64,000 bases of DNA from Euclidia mi. Its lineage: Eukaryota; Arthropoda; Insecta; Lepidoptera; Erebidae. The notes beneath the pieces were generated by a model, which was given only the letters and a program-made list of their open reading frames with translations, was not told where the DNA came from and searched no databases. Location of the stretch: positions 9,679,217-9,743,216 of the forward strand of contig OX123209.2 of NCBI GenBank assembly GCA_944739405.2. Direction: 5' to 3'. A program made the position numbers and the translations under genes. Positions 54,051 through 64,000 of this stretch are shown piece after piece; positions within the stretch are counted from its first letter, which is position 1; every line of letters starts with the position of its first letter.

Positions 54051-56779
54051 TTATTCTTGATAAGGGATATTATCGTAAAAGTAATGACAGTCTTGTGGAA
54101 TGACAGCTTTCAATTCTTGAAGATGCAACCACTTCGTTTTAGGAATACGGCATCTTGCCGTAAATAAGGGTGGGTAACAGTCCACTGGATTGAGTCTCTT
54201 TGGTCTATGAGGTAAGTCCATCCAATCTTTGGTAAAATCAAGTTTTACCCTGATTAGTCCTGAAGGATCATACATTATGACTTTGATGTCTGTGACCATT
54301 GGATCATTTTTTGCCCGACCGGGTCTAATGCTACTGTATCTTAAAGGTTTTGTGTAGTCTTTAAAAAAATCGTAAGTCAGCTCAATAGCCTCGTATGGTG
54401 TTGGATGTTTTCTTGCTTCTCTGGTCGTAGACACGTAATCGCTTGGCAGTTTTTTTTCTTTATTTTTTAATTTTCTCTCGATACAAGCATGTACGGAGTC
54501 TACCTCCATTTGCGTGTGACCGACTTCAAGGTATTTCTGATAAATGAAGACTCCATGAAGCATACTAAAATTGAGCAGTGCATTTGCCATGACATTGTTA
54601 CGGTTTTGTGCTGTACATCCATCAGAAAATATTACTACTGGTTTCTTTTCAGAAGTGAGAACTTTTTTTTCTAAATAGTCTATCAAGCGTGAAACGAATG
54701 TTGATGCTACTAGTTGATTGTTTTGATCTTCCAAAAACCAATAACATGTAGCTTGCTTTTTTACAACATCGTAAATTGTCGAGTTATAACAAGCTAGCTT
54801 TGTTTTGTAATAAAAAGCATTAGCATGTGTAAATGGATCTAGCTTTACAGCTTGAAAATCAACTTCAATTAAAATTACTTCTCCCTTAATAGTTTTTCCG
54901 ATCTGGCAATCTCTTTCTTCGCTGTATGTTCCTTCCAAACTTCTTCTGATATATTCTTGGTTTCGTAACTGGCGCATAAGTTGCATTTATCTTTTTTAAC
55001 ATTAAATAATGAAATATTTTTTTGCACCATAACTTCGTTAATTTTTTTTCGGCTAAATGCCGGTTGCAATGCTTGACTGCACGATGACTCGTATAATTTA
55101 TAAACTTCTTGTATTGTTTGAAACACGGGTTCTAGATAGAGTTTTGTTGAATTTTGCCTATTGTAATGGGACGGAATTTTTGGAAGACTATCGAAAAAGT
55201 TGTCTAAACACTCAATTTGTGGTAAAAGATTATTATTTGGTGTGGTATGTTTATCTTTTAATGTCATAGGTATTCCATGCGAGCTATCACACGCCCATGT
55301 TTGAACCATTCTATACCCAATACCAAGTGTATTTACATACATTTCTCGACAAACTTGATAGTTCTCTTGTCCATTATTCAAAATATATTTAAGGCTATAG
55401 TTGCGTCGTGAAACACTGTGAGTAGTATTAGCTTGCTTTGGAACTCTAGAAATCGATCCACATACAAATGTTTTGCGTTCTCCCCAAGTCAAACTCCAAA
55501 ATCGGTCGTAAATCATTTTTCTCTGGTTTTCTGTAAATAATGAGCAATGACGTTTATTAGACTTTAGACAAAGATTGCTCGAACATGTTGGCTTCATTAT
55601 TCGTTCTTCTCTTGGTGTATCTTGTACAACAGTTTTTCCAACTTTTCTAAAACCTAAGTAAGCTTTTCCTTCCATTCGGAGTTTTTTGTTGAGGTTTCTC
55701 TTCCACTTAGCTGGCTCAGCTTTCATGCTTCTTTTTCTTCTTTCACTCATATTATAATTATTTGGGTCACTCTCTGAAAAAATTGCATCACCGTTTTCTG
55801 TTTGATTTGCACTATTTTCTGCGGGATAATTTGTCGCTAAAATTGATGGGGATACGGGACATTCTTGGCTTAATGATAGTGCGTTCGGTGGCGTATTTGG
55901 AGACAAACTTAATGACATGTTTGAAGGGACATCAAGTGACGTGCATGGAAGCGGAAGTGAAGTGTTTGGTATGTCTAAACAAGCTTCGTCGTTGGTGTAA
56001 TCATTATTGTTAGATTGAAAATCAAGTATAGCTGACTGGTAGGGTGGCGAAGGAATGAATCGTGGAGATAAATAATCGGCAGGTAGAGAATTAAACATAG
56101 TGTTCATATTTGGGTTAAAAGCCTCAGTATAACAGGTGTCTCCCGTAAGTACTATAAATGAAACTGTTTCTTGCTGGTTAGACATGGTAAGAGGGACTGC
56201 TTCTTGCTGGTTAGATATGGCAAAAGGAACTATTTCTTGCTGGTCAGATACGGCAAAAGAAAGTCTTTCTTGCTGGTTAGACATGGTAAGTGGGACTGCT
56301 TCTTGCTGGTTAGACATGGTAAGAGGGACTGCTTCTTGCTGGTTAGTTATGGTAAAAGGAACTATTCCTTGCTGGTCAGATACGGCAAAAGAAACTGCTT
56401 CTTGCTGGTTAGTTATGGTAAAAGGAACTATTCCTTGCTGGTCAGATACGGCAAAAGGAACTGCTTCTTGCTGATTAGACGTGGTAAGAGGGACTGCTTC
56501 TTGCTGGTTAGACATGGTAAAAGGGACTGCTTCTTGTTGGTTAGTTATGGTAAAAGGAAATATTCCTTGCTGGTCAGATACGGTAAAAGAAACTGCTTCT
56601 TGCTGGTTAGATGTGGTAAGAGGGACTGCTTCTTGCTGGTTAGACATGGTAAAAGGGACTGCTTCTTATTGGTTAGTTATGGTAAAAGGAAATATTCCTT
56701 GCTGGTCAGATACGGTAAAAGAAACTGCTTCTTGCTGGTTAGTTATAGTAAAAGGTACTGTTTTTCGCTGGCTACGCAT
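54051..56779 (-). pseudogene. DUF7869-type transposase (~900 aa), one stop and one frameshift
   Basis: Likely start MRSQRKTVPFTITNQQEAV at 56779. Codon 38 is a TAA (56668-56666) replacing a Gln of the repeat, so 56647 is the first clean start. Order: ~18 units of an 11-residue repeat, an acidic/Ser-Pro linker, a basic stretch (ERRKRSMKAEPAKWKRNLNK), RMIYDRF-type WGERKTFVCGSI, and VCREMYVNTLGIGYRMVQTW. A KDKCNLCASYE ribbon is followed by a frameshift at about 54880-54900. A DDE-like core comes next: VILIEVDFQAVKLDP, VVIFSDGCTAQNRNN, LEVGHTQMEVDSVHACIERK. Role: presumed transposase of the element. Confidence 0.75.
56150..56770. repeat. 33-bp minisatellite encoding an 11-aa repeat
   Basis: About 18 units of (S/T)(N/D)QQEAVPxTx, alternating with SDQQGIVPFTI. 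Period 33 bp keeps the frame. Opposite-strand frames are open only because the unit lacks stops. Confidence 0.9.
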
Positions 56780-56799
56780 ACTCGTATCTTGTAAATTTG

Positions 56800-59040
56800 T
56801 GTTGAGACCCTAAAATGTATAAAAGAAAGCTATTAGATACGAATTAAGCAAATACCTTAGCAGACTTACTAACCTATAATTTATTAATTTCGTAATTTTC
56901 GTTCTTTGTTTTGTAAATTTCATTTATAATTAAATAAGTTTAATAATGGTCACAATCGCGTTAATTTAAACCTTTTTTAACTAAATAACTAATTAAATAA
57001 TGTAACATTTTGTGCGTATAATAAAAATAAACGCGATTGTATCCGTTAAAAAACTTGTTTAGTCTAGTACTCTCGTAAATTTAAGTAATTACTTTGAAGT
57101 TTTAGTTATAATACAGATAAAAAACACAAACCCTGGCATTTTCTTTATTCTTATCGTTGTCGTCGTCATTAAGCACTTTATGTACCAACCGCTTACCACG
57201 TCTTAACTTGTTATAATTCTGAAAAGAGTTGGTGAGCATAGGTAAAGGTAGTAGCTATAAAGGTAGCCGAGCAGCCAATATTTTGACGGATAAATCATTT
57301 GTATTCACAAATAATTTCCATTATTATTTATGCTCTATTAAACCCAACCAAGCAATTGGCTAGTTAGTCATGAGTAAACATCGTTATCGGGCGGGTAAAA
57401 ATGGTGGCAGTGCGGTAGCGCACGACAATAGGGTTGTCATGCGTATGCGTCACGTAGGTGCATACATTTAATAAGCTTTTTCGATTATGTTGTATCGTAC
57501 ATTACCTTTATTTAATTAAAATATATTATAGTTTCAAATGTTTTTTTAAAAGTATAGCTATATAGTATTGTATTTTTTTCGTATTGTAATAGCTTTTTCA
57601 CTAATTACTCTTAACTATTTCAATGTAATTTGAAAGTTAAGGCGAAATTATTTTCAAAAATATTAAATTATTATTTCGCAGTCGTCATATTATATTGGAT
57701 CAAATTTTTACAAGCATCTATGTTAAAAATATGTTTTAATCTATTCTTTACTTTCATATTTTTGTTGTAATGTTAAAAAGTGTTAACATACATATTTTTA
57801 AAATTGGCAACACTAACATTATGTGAAAAATTAACAATATAAACTTTTCAAATTATTTCACAAGTTTAAAATAAATACGTCTTTGTTATCTCAAATGAAG
57901 TCGAAAGGTAATTTTCTTACTTAAAATGTTTTTTTTTCAGCAGACATCTTAAACTAACAGAAATCAGTATAAATAAGTTGTTGGTTATTTATTCCAAGTA
58001 GACCTAAATATCTTCAAGGAATATTTTAACAAAAAATATTCAATAAAAAGTAATTGTAAAATATTTATGTGTTTTATTTCAACATTATTTCTAACGAAAA
58101 ACCTACATTAATTATTTTGTATTGACTGACGTTACGTTACGTGACGTTGAGTTACGAGTGATTATTAAAATATAATTTAATTTTGATATTTTAATAAGAT
58201 ACACAAGGACAAATTGAAATATAGATTCTTAATTACATAAAGATATCAAGTAATAACATTTAACTATTATTTAAAAAAAAATGTGCATGCTATATGGGTA
58301 CGCGCGGCAACCCTAGCGTCGAATGCCACGACCTTCACCCGCTGGATAACGATGTTTAGTCATGAGACGCGGGTAGGTAGTTAAAACATACTCGTGCAAT
58401 CCCTCACCAGCAAGCCTGTGTGACTCGATGGGCTAGAACAGCAAGCCATCAATGCTGATAACACTCGAATAATACGTTAATAACAACATTTTGTTAGATA
58501 TTTACTTATAGCGGAATCGTGCAACTTAAAAGTGTATTTCATCGTAGGCATATTTATTGATAAACCTAATGAAAGGTATTTTCGGTAAATGTTATCCATA
58601 GTTGCATAGAACCAAGAAGTACTATCTCTAAATGATTCCAATCTGGCAAAACTTTGAACGGCAATGCATAATGTACTATCTCGATTTACAGATTATAAAC
58701 GTAGAAATCTTAAATATTAATAATACATTTATAACAAAACTTACCATTTTAGCTTCTAGAAGTCCTATATAATATCTATTTATAACTTTGGGCACAGAAA
58801 CCTAATAAATCCACTTAAAGCAGTTATTTGTTTCTTGAGCGCGCGAAATCGTGTTCCGTACACGTTTGGCGAGATATGATAAAATGCTCGCATTCACTGC
58901 GCGTTGCAGTTAGTACAAGTTGAATGAAGCGAATTATGGCGCCAAATTTAAATGTATTTAAGTAAGAATTTCTTGCAACGATGCGGGGCAAAAAAAACAA
59001 GGTATAAAATGGCATTAAAAAGTGAAATCTTCAAAAAAAT
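56800..59040. other. Non-coding upstream half of the DUF7869-type transposon
   Basis: About 2.2 kb of AT-rich sequence between the presumed transposase start and the right TIR. No ORF or RNA gene is evident; it probably holds the promoter/leader. Confidence 0.5.
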
Positions 59041-59259
59041 GAGATAGGACATGTTGCCAGTTCACAGTCGATATTATCAATGAATTAATGAATGGATTGT
59101 AAAATATGACTACGATTTAATTGCGATTTTCTACAATAAACAAATGATAATAACTTTGCTCTTTATTGATATTATGAAATTCTTACGTCACATGATATGA
59201 TAATAATATCTTCGCTAATCTGTAATTAAAGCTTTTGTACTAATTAAAAAATAGTAGTG

Positions 59260-59826
59260 TATACCCCCATTACAGCAATGTTTCCGTTGCTTTAAAACCA
59301 CTCCGCTAGGATATGCAATGGCAAACAAAGGTGTTCCATTTGTGGAGGTGAGCATTTATATAAAGAATGTGATAGACCAACAGAGAACTGCTGTTGCAAT
59401 TGCGGCGGGCCTCATCTTGCAATTTCGAGATTATGTCCAATTAAGTTAAATAAAATTTTAGAAAAGAAAAATAAGATAACATATGCAAGTGCTACAATGA
59501 CAAAACAACACACAAGTGATAACACTGAATTTCCACCTCTGCCACCTCCAAAAATGAAATCAATTAACACTGTAAATAAATCTGTAAATAAGTCTGTACA
59601 TACATCTGTTAATAAGTCTGTCAATACATCTGTAAATAATACTGTACATAGTGTAAATAACTCTGGAGATGTCTCTCCTAAAGTAGACATCAAAGCCAAT
59701 ATAGTTGCCAACAACGATGTACTTATGGCCCTGGTACAGACGTTGGTGGAACTGGGTAATAAGGGCGATAATACGCCTACCAATGTAAATAGCATTAAAG
59801 AAACACTTCTTAAAAACCTCAAGTAA
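59260..59826 (+). pseudogene. LINE ORF1, C-terminal part with CCHC knuckles
   Basis: After the insertion reading resumes PLQQCFRCFK, and one shift later ICNGKQRCSICGGEHLYKEC and NCCNCGGPHLAISRLCPIKL, i.e. CCHC-type knuckles of a LINE ORF1. A tail of NKSV/NTSV repeats (59571-59660) precedes the stop TAA at 59824-59826. Confidence 0.75.
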
Positions 59827-60038
59827 TGGATCCAAGTCATACACTGTCTAAGCTACGTATTGCTAAGTATAACATTCAAAGTGCTTAAATCAAAATACTC
59901 TTACTGATTCAATTCTTACAAAAACAATATTGACATTTGCTAACTTAACGAAACATGGTTTAAAGACAATAGTTTCAGAATACCTGGATATAATATTTAT
60001 AATAAAAATTCTAAAACTACACATAATGGTGTAGCAAG
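59826..60038 (+). pseudogene. LINE ORF2 start (AP endonuclease N-terminus), frameshifted
   Basis: ATG at 59826-59828 overlaps the ORF1 stop (taATG). It reads MDPSHTLSKLRIAKYNIQSA then a stop. In another frame it shows LNETWFKDNSFRIPGYNIYN, the catalytic 'ETW' and 'PGY' region of LINE AP endonucleases. It is cut at 60038 by the Gypsy element and continues at 62758. Confidence 0.75.
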
Positions 60039-60121
60039 TGTAACGTATGTCCGGTACTTACCGCGTTTGCGTCACAGTACCGCCCATACGCTCGGCCAAT
60101 CAGAGAAAGCCATCGTCCGCG

Positions 60122-61581
60122 TCGTCCGTGTTGCCAACAAGTTAAGGAACCATTCCGCACTGAAATGGTTCCTAAACTTGAGCAACCCGACTGGTAGATT
60201 AGCTCGGTGGTCGGTTCGTCTGTCAGCCTTTAACTTCGAAATAAAGCATCGGCGCGGCGCAGATAATATTATAGCCGATGCGTTATCACGATCCCTACCT
60301 GTAAATATAATTAACGCGAATAATAATAACGTGAATAACCCTAATGTTGACACTTATCAATGGTATTCAGCCACCTACAATGGTTGTTTATCTTCGCCTA
60401 ATGACTATCCAGACTATTCTATTAAAAATAATAAATTGTATCGTTTGATTAAATCTAGGTGTATGCTACGTAAGGAGTTCGAATGGAAAGAAGTACTACC
60501 TTCTTCTGATCGAAATAATGCCATATTAGAGAACCATGCCGAACCCACTTCGGTGCATTTCGGTATATTTAAAACTTACAAGCGCTTAGCACTGCGTTAC
60601 TATTGGCCCAAAATGCGCGATGACGTAGTTAAGTTCATAAATTCTTGCGACACTTGTATCGCGCACAAACATCAGAACCATGCACCATTGGGAACCATGG
60701 GACGACCCAAAGTGTGTTCACGACCCTTCCAAACCATTAGTGTAGATTTGGTGGGGCCACTACCCGACACAAGAAAACAAAACGCCTACATCTTTGTAGT
60801 AACTTGTTGTTTCAGTAAATACTGTCTACTTTTTCCTATCAGGCGCGCAACTGCTGAAATAATAACTAATATTTTGGAAGAAAAAATATTTTTAGTTCAT
60901 GGTATACCATCTACAATTATATTGGACAATGGTAAACAGTTTGTCAGTGCTACTTTAAAAGCTATGTTGCGCAAGTACAAAATCCCTAATCTTCATTATA
61001 CTCCTAAATATTCCCCACATGTCAATACGGTCGAACGCTATAATAAAACCATTGGTTCTACCTTAGCGGCGTTTGTAGGAAATGACCAGAGATTATGGGA
61101 CACTCTCCTACCTAAGGTGCAGTTTGCATTAAATACTGCAGTTAATGAAGTCACGGCCTATACACCTAGTTTTTTAGTCTATGGACGTGAATTAGTTCCA
61201 TGCGGCTCACACTATATCGACACAGACGCTGATGATATAGTATACATACCTAGGGACGATTACGCAGAAAACATAGGTCACTTATCAGGCATATTTGACA
61301 AAGTTCAGGCACTCCTAATTCAAGCTCATGCTAGGAATTGCCAAACGTATAATTTACGCCGTAAACCAGCTGAGTTTAATGTGGGAGACACTGTGTGGAA
61401 AAGGACTTTTTATCAGAGCGACAAGGATAAGTCCTTCTGTAAGAAACTAGCCCCTAAATTCGTGAAGTGCACAGTGATTAATAAAAAGTCGCCTCTCGTT
61501 TACGAGTTGTCGGACGCGTCTGGAAATTCTATTGGGTTTTGGCACATTAAGGACCTAAAACTTATACACTATGGTGCCTAA
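60122..61581 (+). pseudogene. Gypsy pol remnant: RNase H end and integrase
   Basis: The open frame (nominal start 60067, inside the LTR remnant) reads HSALKWFLNLSNPTGRLARW and HRRGADNIIADALSR (end of RNase H). The H2C2 finger follows (HAEPTSVHFGIFKTYKRLAL ... CDTCIAHK), then the integrase DDE core: ISVDLVGPLP, TIILDNGKQFVS, HVNTVERYNKTIGS. A GPY/F-type module (KLAPKFVKCTVINKKSPLVY) ends the protein. Gag, protease and RT are missing, so it cannot replicate by itself, but the integrase frame is open. Position upstream of the LTR and TSD of 4 bp fit Metaviridae/Gypsy. Confidence 0.85.
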
Positions 61582-61727
61582 CTATTCGTTACAAACCGTA
61601 GAAGACTTTCCCTTCTTTCTTTCTATATGCCGTCTTAGCTTGGACAGTAGCGGACTCGTAGACCTAACGCAGCTAGTCGGATTTTTCCTGTTAGTCACGC
61701 AAAATCCTCTCCTAAGGCGGGCGGTAT

Positions 61728-62757
61728 TGTATCGTATGTCCGGTACTTACCGCGTTTGCGTCACAGTACCGCCCATACGCTCGGCCAATCAGAGAAAGCC
61801 ATCGTCCGCGCTCGCAAAGCCTGACCAAATATGGTCATAAACGGACTCTCACCCTGATGGAGGGCCCGGTATATAAAGGGGCCGACAGAGAGGCCGGCAC
61901 CGCTACTCTAACGTCGCTTCTACTACCTACCTACTATAACTAAGCGTACCTACTGACCCTACGTCGTATCTACGTGTATCCTGATCCCAGCTACGGGTAA
62001 GCACTACATTTACTGCGTTAGCGTACTGCCCATCTCTCTACCTGCTAGCTGAGGCCGGCTGACGCCGCACTGTGGGCTGAAATCAGCGTTTCATAAAAAT
62101 TCAATTTTTTTTTTTAAAGTGGAATGTAAGGGAATTAGGGCCAATTGTGCGATAGCAGAGTTATCGTATTTTTTATGTTGTCTCCATACAAATTTTTAAA
62201 GAAAAAATTCTCTAACTTCCGTTTACGTACCCATTTCATAAAGAGTATATTTTTAGGCATGTAATTGGATTCCTCCAGCATTCCATGTGAAAAAAATGTC
62301 ACTTTAAAAAAAAAATGTGAATGTCTATGAAACGTTGATCTCAGCCCACAGTGCGCCGCTTGCCTGACTCTATTGGTTGTGGCTCTCCTAATGCTGCTTT
62401 CCTTCAGGTTCCAGGTTCACGTTAAGACTCCGGCTACGCTCCTAGACCGCTACACTTTCCTGCATCGCCTTCGGCGTCACCTCTGCCGAAGAGTCTGGCC
62501 TGCCCTGCTCATCGTTCTCGCACCGCCGGCGTCTGCCAGCTGAACCAACGGCCTGCGAGGATCTACCGCTACTCGCAGCCTTCGAGCAGCCTGCCTACAC
62601 ACTACCGGAGGGAACAGCGTGGGAGACTGCAGCTCCTTAGTGTTCAGGCCAGTGTCGTGTTGTTGGTCGGTCATACTCGTGGCAAGGGAAGTGAGACAAT
62701 ACTCGGCAAATAAACGCATAGAACCTTTTCTGCGTTTTACCACCAGAACCCGTTACA
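61728..62757 (+). repeat. 3' LTR of the Gypsy element
   Basis: Begins TGTATCGTATGTCCGG and ends CGTTACA. It includes a tatataaagg promoter-like box near 61870 and a MITE at 62068-62353. An AATAAA-like gcaaataaacgc is near 62705. Confidence 0.8.
62068..62353. mobile_element. 286-bp MITE in the Gypsy 3' LTR
   Basis: TIRs of 28 bp with two mismatches (cactgtgggctgaaatcagc against, inverted, cactgtgggctgagatcaac), flanked by cgccg (62063-62067 and 62354-62358). No coding capacity. CACTG ends; superfamily not assigned. Confidence 0.8.
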
Positions 62758-63266
62758 CAAGACTAATTAAGCCATATTTAAACTACAAAGTTTTAAACAC
62801 TAGATTTTATGAAGAAATTCAAACTGTAGCTCTGTCCTTATCTACGGTGTATGGTAGCTTGACTATTCTTTGTGTATACTGTCCTCCTTCTAGTGGACAT
62901 ATATGGATAAATAGACTACGTAATATTATTAATGATCTTCCAAAGCCTATATTTGTCAGTGGTGACTTTAATGCACACCACATTGCTTTTGGTTGTATAT
63001 CCACTAAGAGCAGAGGTCAGGATTTATTTAATATAATTGATGACTTGGATTTATGTATATTAAATGATGGTAGTTTTACAACTGTTAACAACCCGAGACG
63101 AAATCAGTCTGCAATTGATGTAAGCTTTATTAGTGCTAACCTCGCATCAATATGCGAGTGGTCTGTACATGATGATGCCATGGGCAGCTATCACTACCCA
63201 ACAATAACAGAGATTTCACTACATATAAATAAATATTATATTAATCCTCATGTTGATAGGTTATAA
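62758..63266 (+). pseudogene. LINE ORF2, AP endonuclease continued
   Basis: Resumes at the Gypsy target site: RLIKPYLNYKVLNTRFYEEI, then ILCVYCPPSS, FVSGDFNAHHIAFG (catalytic 'GDFNAHH'), RNQSAIDVSFIS (S/T-x-ID type motif). The apparent ORF start at 62619 lies in the LTR and is artificial. Reading ends at 63266, before the RT. Confidence 0.8.
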
Positions 63267-64000
63267 ACTAGTCACAAAAATTAAGGGATATAAAAAAAAA
63301 TCCAAAGGAGAAGTTGCAACTTCCATATAAAATTACCCCACGTCCGACAGCTGAGAAAAATATCTCAAATTGTAGATAAAATTGAGTATTAATAAGTTGC
63401 ATACCTCTGATGGTCATCCTTACTGGCTATCATACTTAGAAATTGCTCCAAATATTGTTTCAGGCGCAGTATTAAGTACTTATCTTAAAAATATTTTACT
63501 TTCAATCATGCAATATCTACTACTCTAACGACCATAAAAAAGTGGAATAAAGATTAAACAAATGAACATATTTTTTTATAGACCAGTATCCCCGAACACA
63601 TTTTCTAAAAGCGCTCCTAACGGAGAGTAGCGATCGATAGAGTCCGCTAGGGGGCGCATTTAGAAAATGTATGGAAATTGTTCCCGACGACTAGGCTATC
63701 GTCCACCGTGACGATCGAGTGCAAATTCGTACTAGACCCTCTGATATCTTAATTAATTCCTCATATGTCTCGGAAAATCATATTAACTTCTTCGCTAGAT
63801 GCTTTCAACATCGCAAAGGGAACTCTGTTGGTTTAGATTATGTTCTTCGACATAATCTGCTAGTAACAAGTTTGGTTTAAGCATATTTAGTCTTATTGTT
63901 TGACAAAACTCTTTTCAGTATAATATGTGCTTTATTCTAACCTAGTATAATAACTATTATCAAACGTGAGTTATTACAGTGTTTAATTGCTTTTTAATCC
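63267..64000. other. Unassigned window end
   Basis: Begins right after the LINE with agtcacaaaaattaagggat, which looks like a Tc1/mariner-type terminus, but no partner end was found. An inverted repeat acattttctaaaagcgc / gcgcatttagaaaatgt (63598-63614 and 63654-63670) brackets a GC-richer loop. No gene is recognised. Confidence 0.4.

Larger units (their letters stand above)
53117..59070 (-). mobile_element. 5,954-bp DNA transposon with 31-bp perfect TIRs and DUF7869-type transposase
   Basis: The first 31 bp (starting cgactgtgaactggcaacat) are the exact reverse complement of the last 31 bp. The 4-bp duplication atat flanks it (53113-53116 and 59071-59074). The empty site is in copy 1 near 49336 (ggaatattatc). 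It encodes one broken protein on minus. TSD length and gene type suggest the Sola superfamily, but I hold this loosely. Confidence 0.85.
52117..59259. mobile_element. 1.2-kb TIR element, copy 2, itself interrupted
   Basis: TIRs caccactattttttaattag / aattaaaaaatagtagtg with TATA on both sides (52113-52116 and 59260-59263), inserted in LINE ORF1. Without the 5.95-kb insertion it is about 1,185 bp, close to the 1,194 bp of copy 1, and collinear with it. Confidence 0.8.
60039..62757 (+). mobile_element. Gypsy-type LTR retrotransposon with large internal deletion
   Basis: TSD caag (60035-60038 and 62758-62761). The right LTR is 61728-62757 (TGTATCG...TTACA), about 739 bp without its MITE. The left LTR is only the first 83 bp (60039-60121), followed directly by pol sequence, so the rest of the 5' LTR, leader, gag, protease and most of RT are deleted. 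Confidence 0.85.
51380..63266 (+). mobile_element. Jockey/CR1-type LINE, split by nested insertions
   Basis: The 5' leader starts about 51380-51478. ORF1 is 51479-52116 plus 59260-59826; ORF2 is 59826-60038 plus 62758-63266. Two insertions (52117-59259 and 60039-62757) interrupt it, both with target duplications. ORF2 ends within the endonuclease domain at 63266; no RT follows in the window. It abuts the P-like gene at 51378 on the left. Confidence 0.8.

Noticed and set aside
56136..56813. Plus-strand open frames of 110-207 codons
   Set aside because: Shadow of the 33-bp coding minisatellite of the minus-strand transposase; the unit has no stops in these frames.
62619..63266. 215-codon ORF as a gene with its own start
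   Set aside because: The start lies in the Gypsy LTR; only the part after 62758 is LINE endonuclease.

Overview
This window is insect DNA, almost certainly from a moth or butterfly. It is AT-rich and has spliced eukaryotic exons. It also carries repeats I recognise as typical of Lepidoptera: the 'agggttccgtacc' / 'gggcaagtgcgag' element, the 'ccactgctg...aggcctctc' repeat, 'gcgttcaaacaaacaaac' tails, P-like transposons, ISL2EU, Penelope-like, Gypsy and CR1/Jockey-type elements. I see no convincing intact host gene. The window is a stack of mobile elements inserted into one another, with an old RNA-virus polymerase fossil present twice and relics of an OTU-protease gene and a MADF gene.

Layout. 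1-7388: P-like transposase fragments (minus) carrying a non-autonomous LTR element (1684-6290, TSD tctc), which itself holds a LINE 3' end, a tRNA-like SINE head and a MITE. 7614-14600: a second LTR element without gag-pol, whose two 798-bp LTRs look identical (TSD agtg); its interior contains a ~0.8 kb 12-bp microsatellite. 14601-15969: no gene, one 5S-like stretch. 15970-20338: a P-like last exon split by a Penelope-like element (16515-19991, 13-bp TSD). 20400-26160: the P-like intron, containing a 5'-truncated LINE (about 20757-23527), a ~120-bp minisatellite and a mononegavirus-like L-protein fossil. 26423-31911: an OTU-protease relic split in its catalytic GDGNC motif by a complete ISL2EU DNA transposon (26855-31680). 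31965-38545: lepidopteran repeats, a MADF fragment and another P-like copy that duplicates the arrangement at 1-7388. 38546-40030: a mariner-type transposase with an intact ORF. 42089-47328: a third P-like copy with the same intron, minisatellite and viral fossil. 48330-49523: a 1.2-kb TIR element. 49591-51378: a second P-like family. 51380-63266: one Jockey/CR1-type LINE (plus strand). Its ORF1 is split by a second copy of the 1.2-kb TIR element, which is itself split by a 5.95-kb DUF7869-type DNA transposon. Its ORF2 endonuclease is split by an internally deleted Gypsy element that carries a MITE in its LTR.

How the parts relate. Most junctions can be read because the interrupted sequence resumes on the other side with a target-site duplication, or because an uninterrupted paralogue is in the window. 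This gives a relative chronology: P-like and LINE layers first, then their insertions, with the 7614-14600 LTR element among the youngest. The coding sequences that look intact are the mariner transposase and the ISL2EU YqaJ-like nuclease; the truncated Gypsy integrase frame is also open. The ISL2EU transposase is a single base away from being open. All family assignments rest on motifs read by eye; no search was run.
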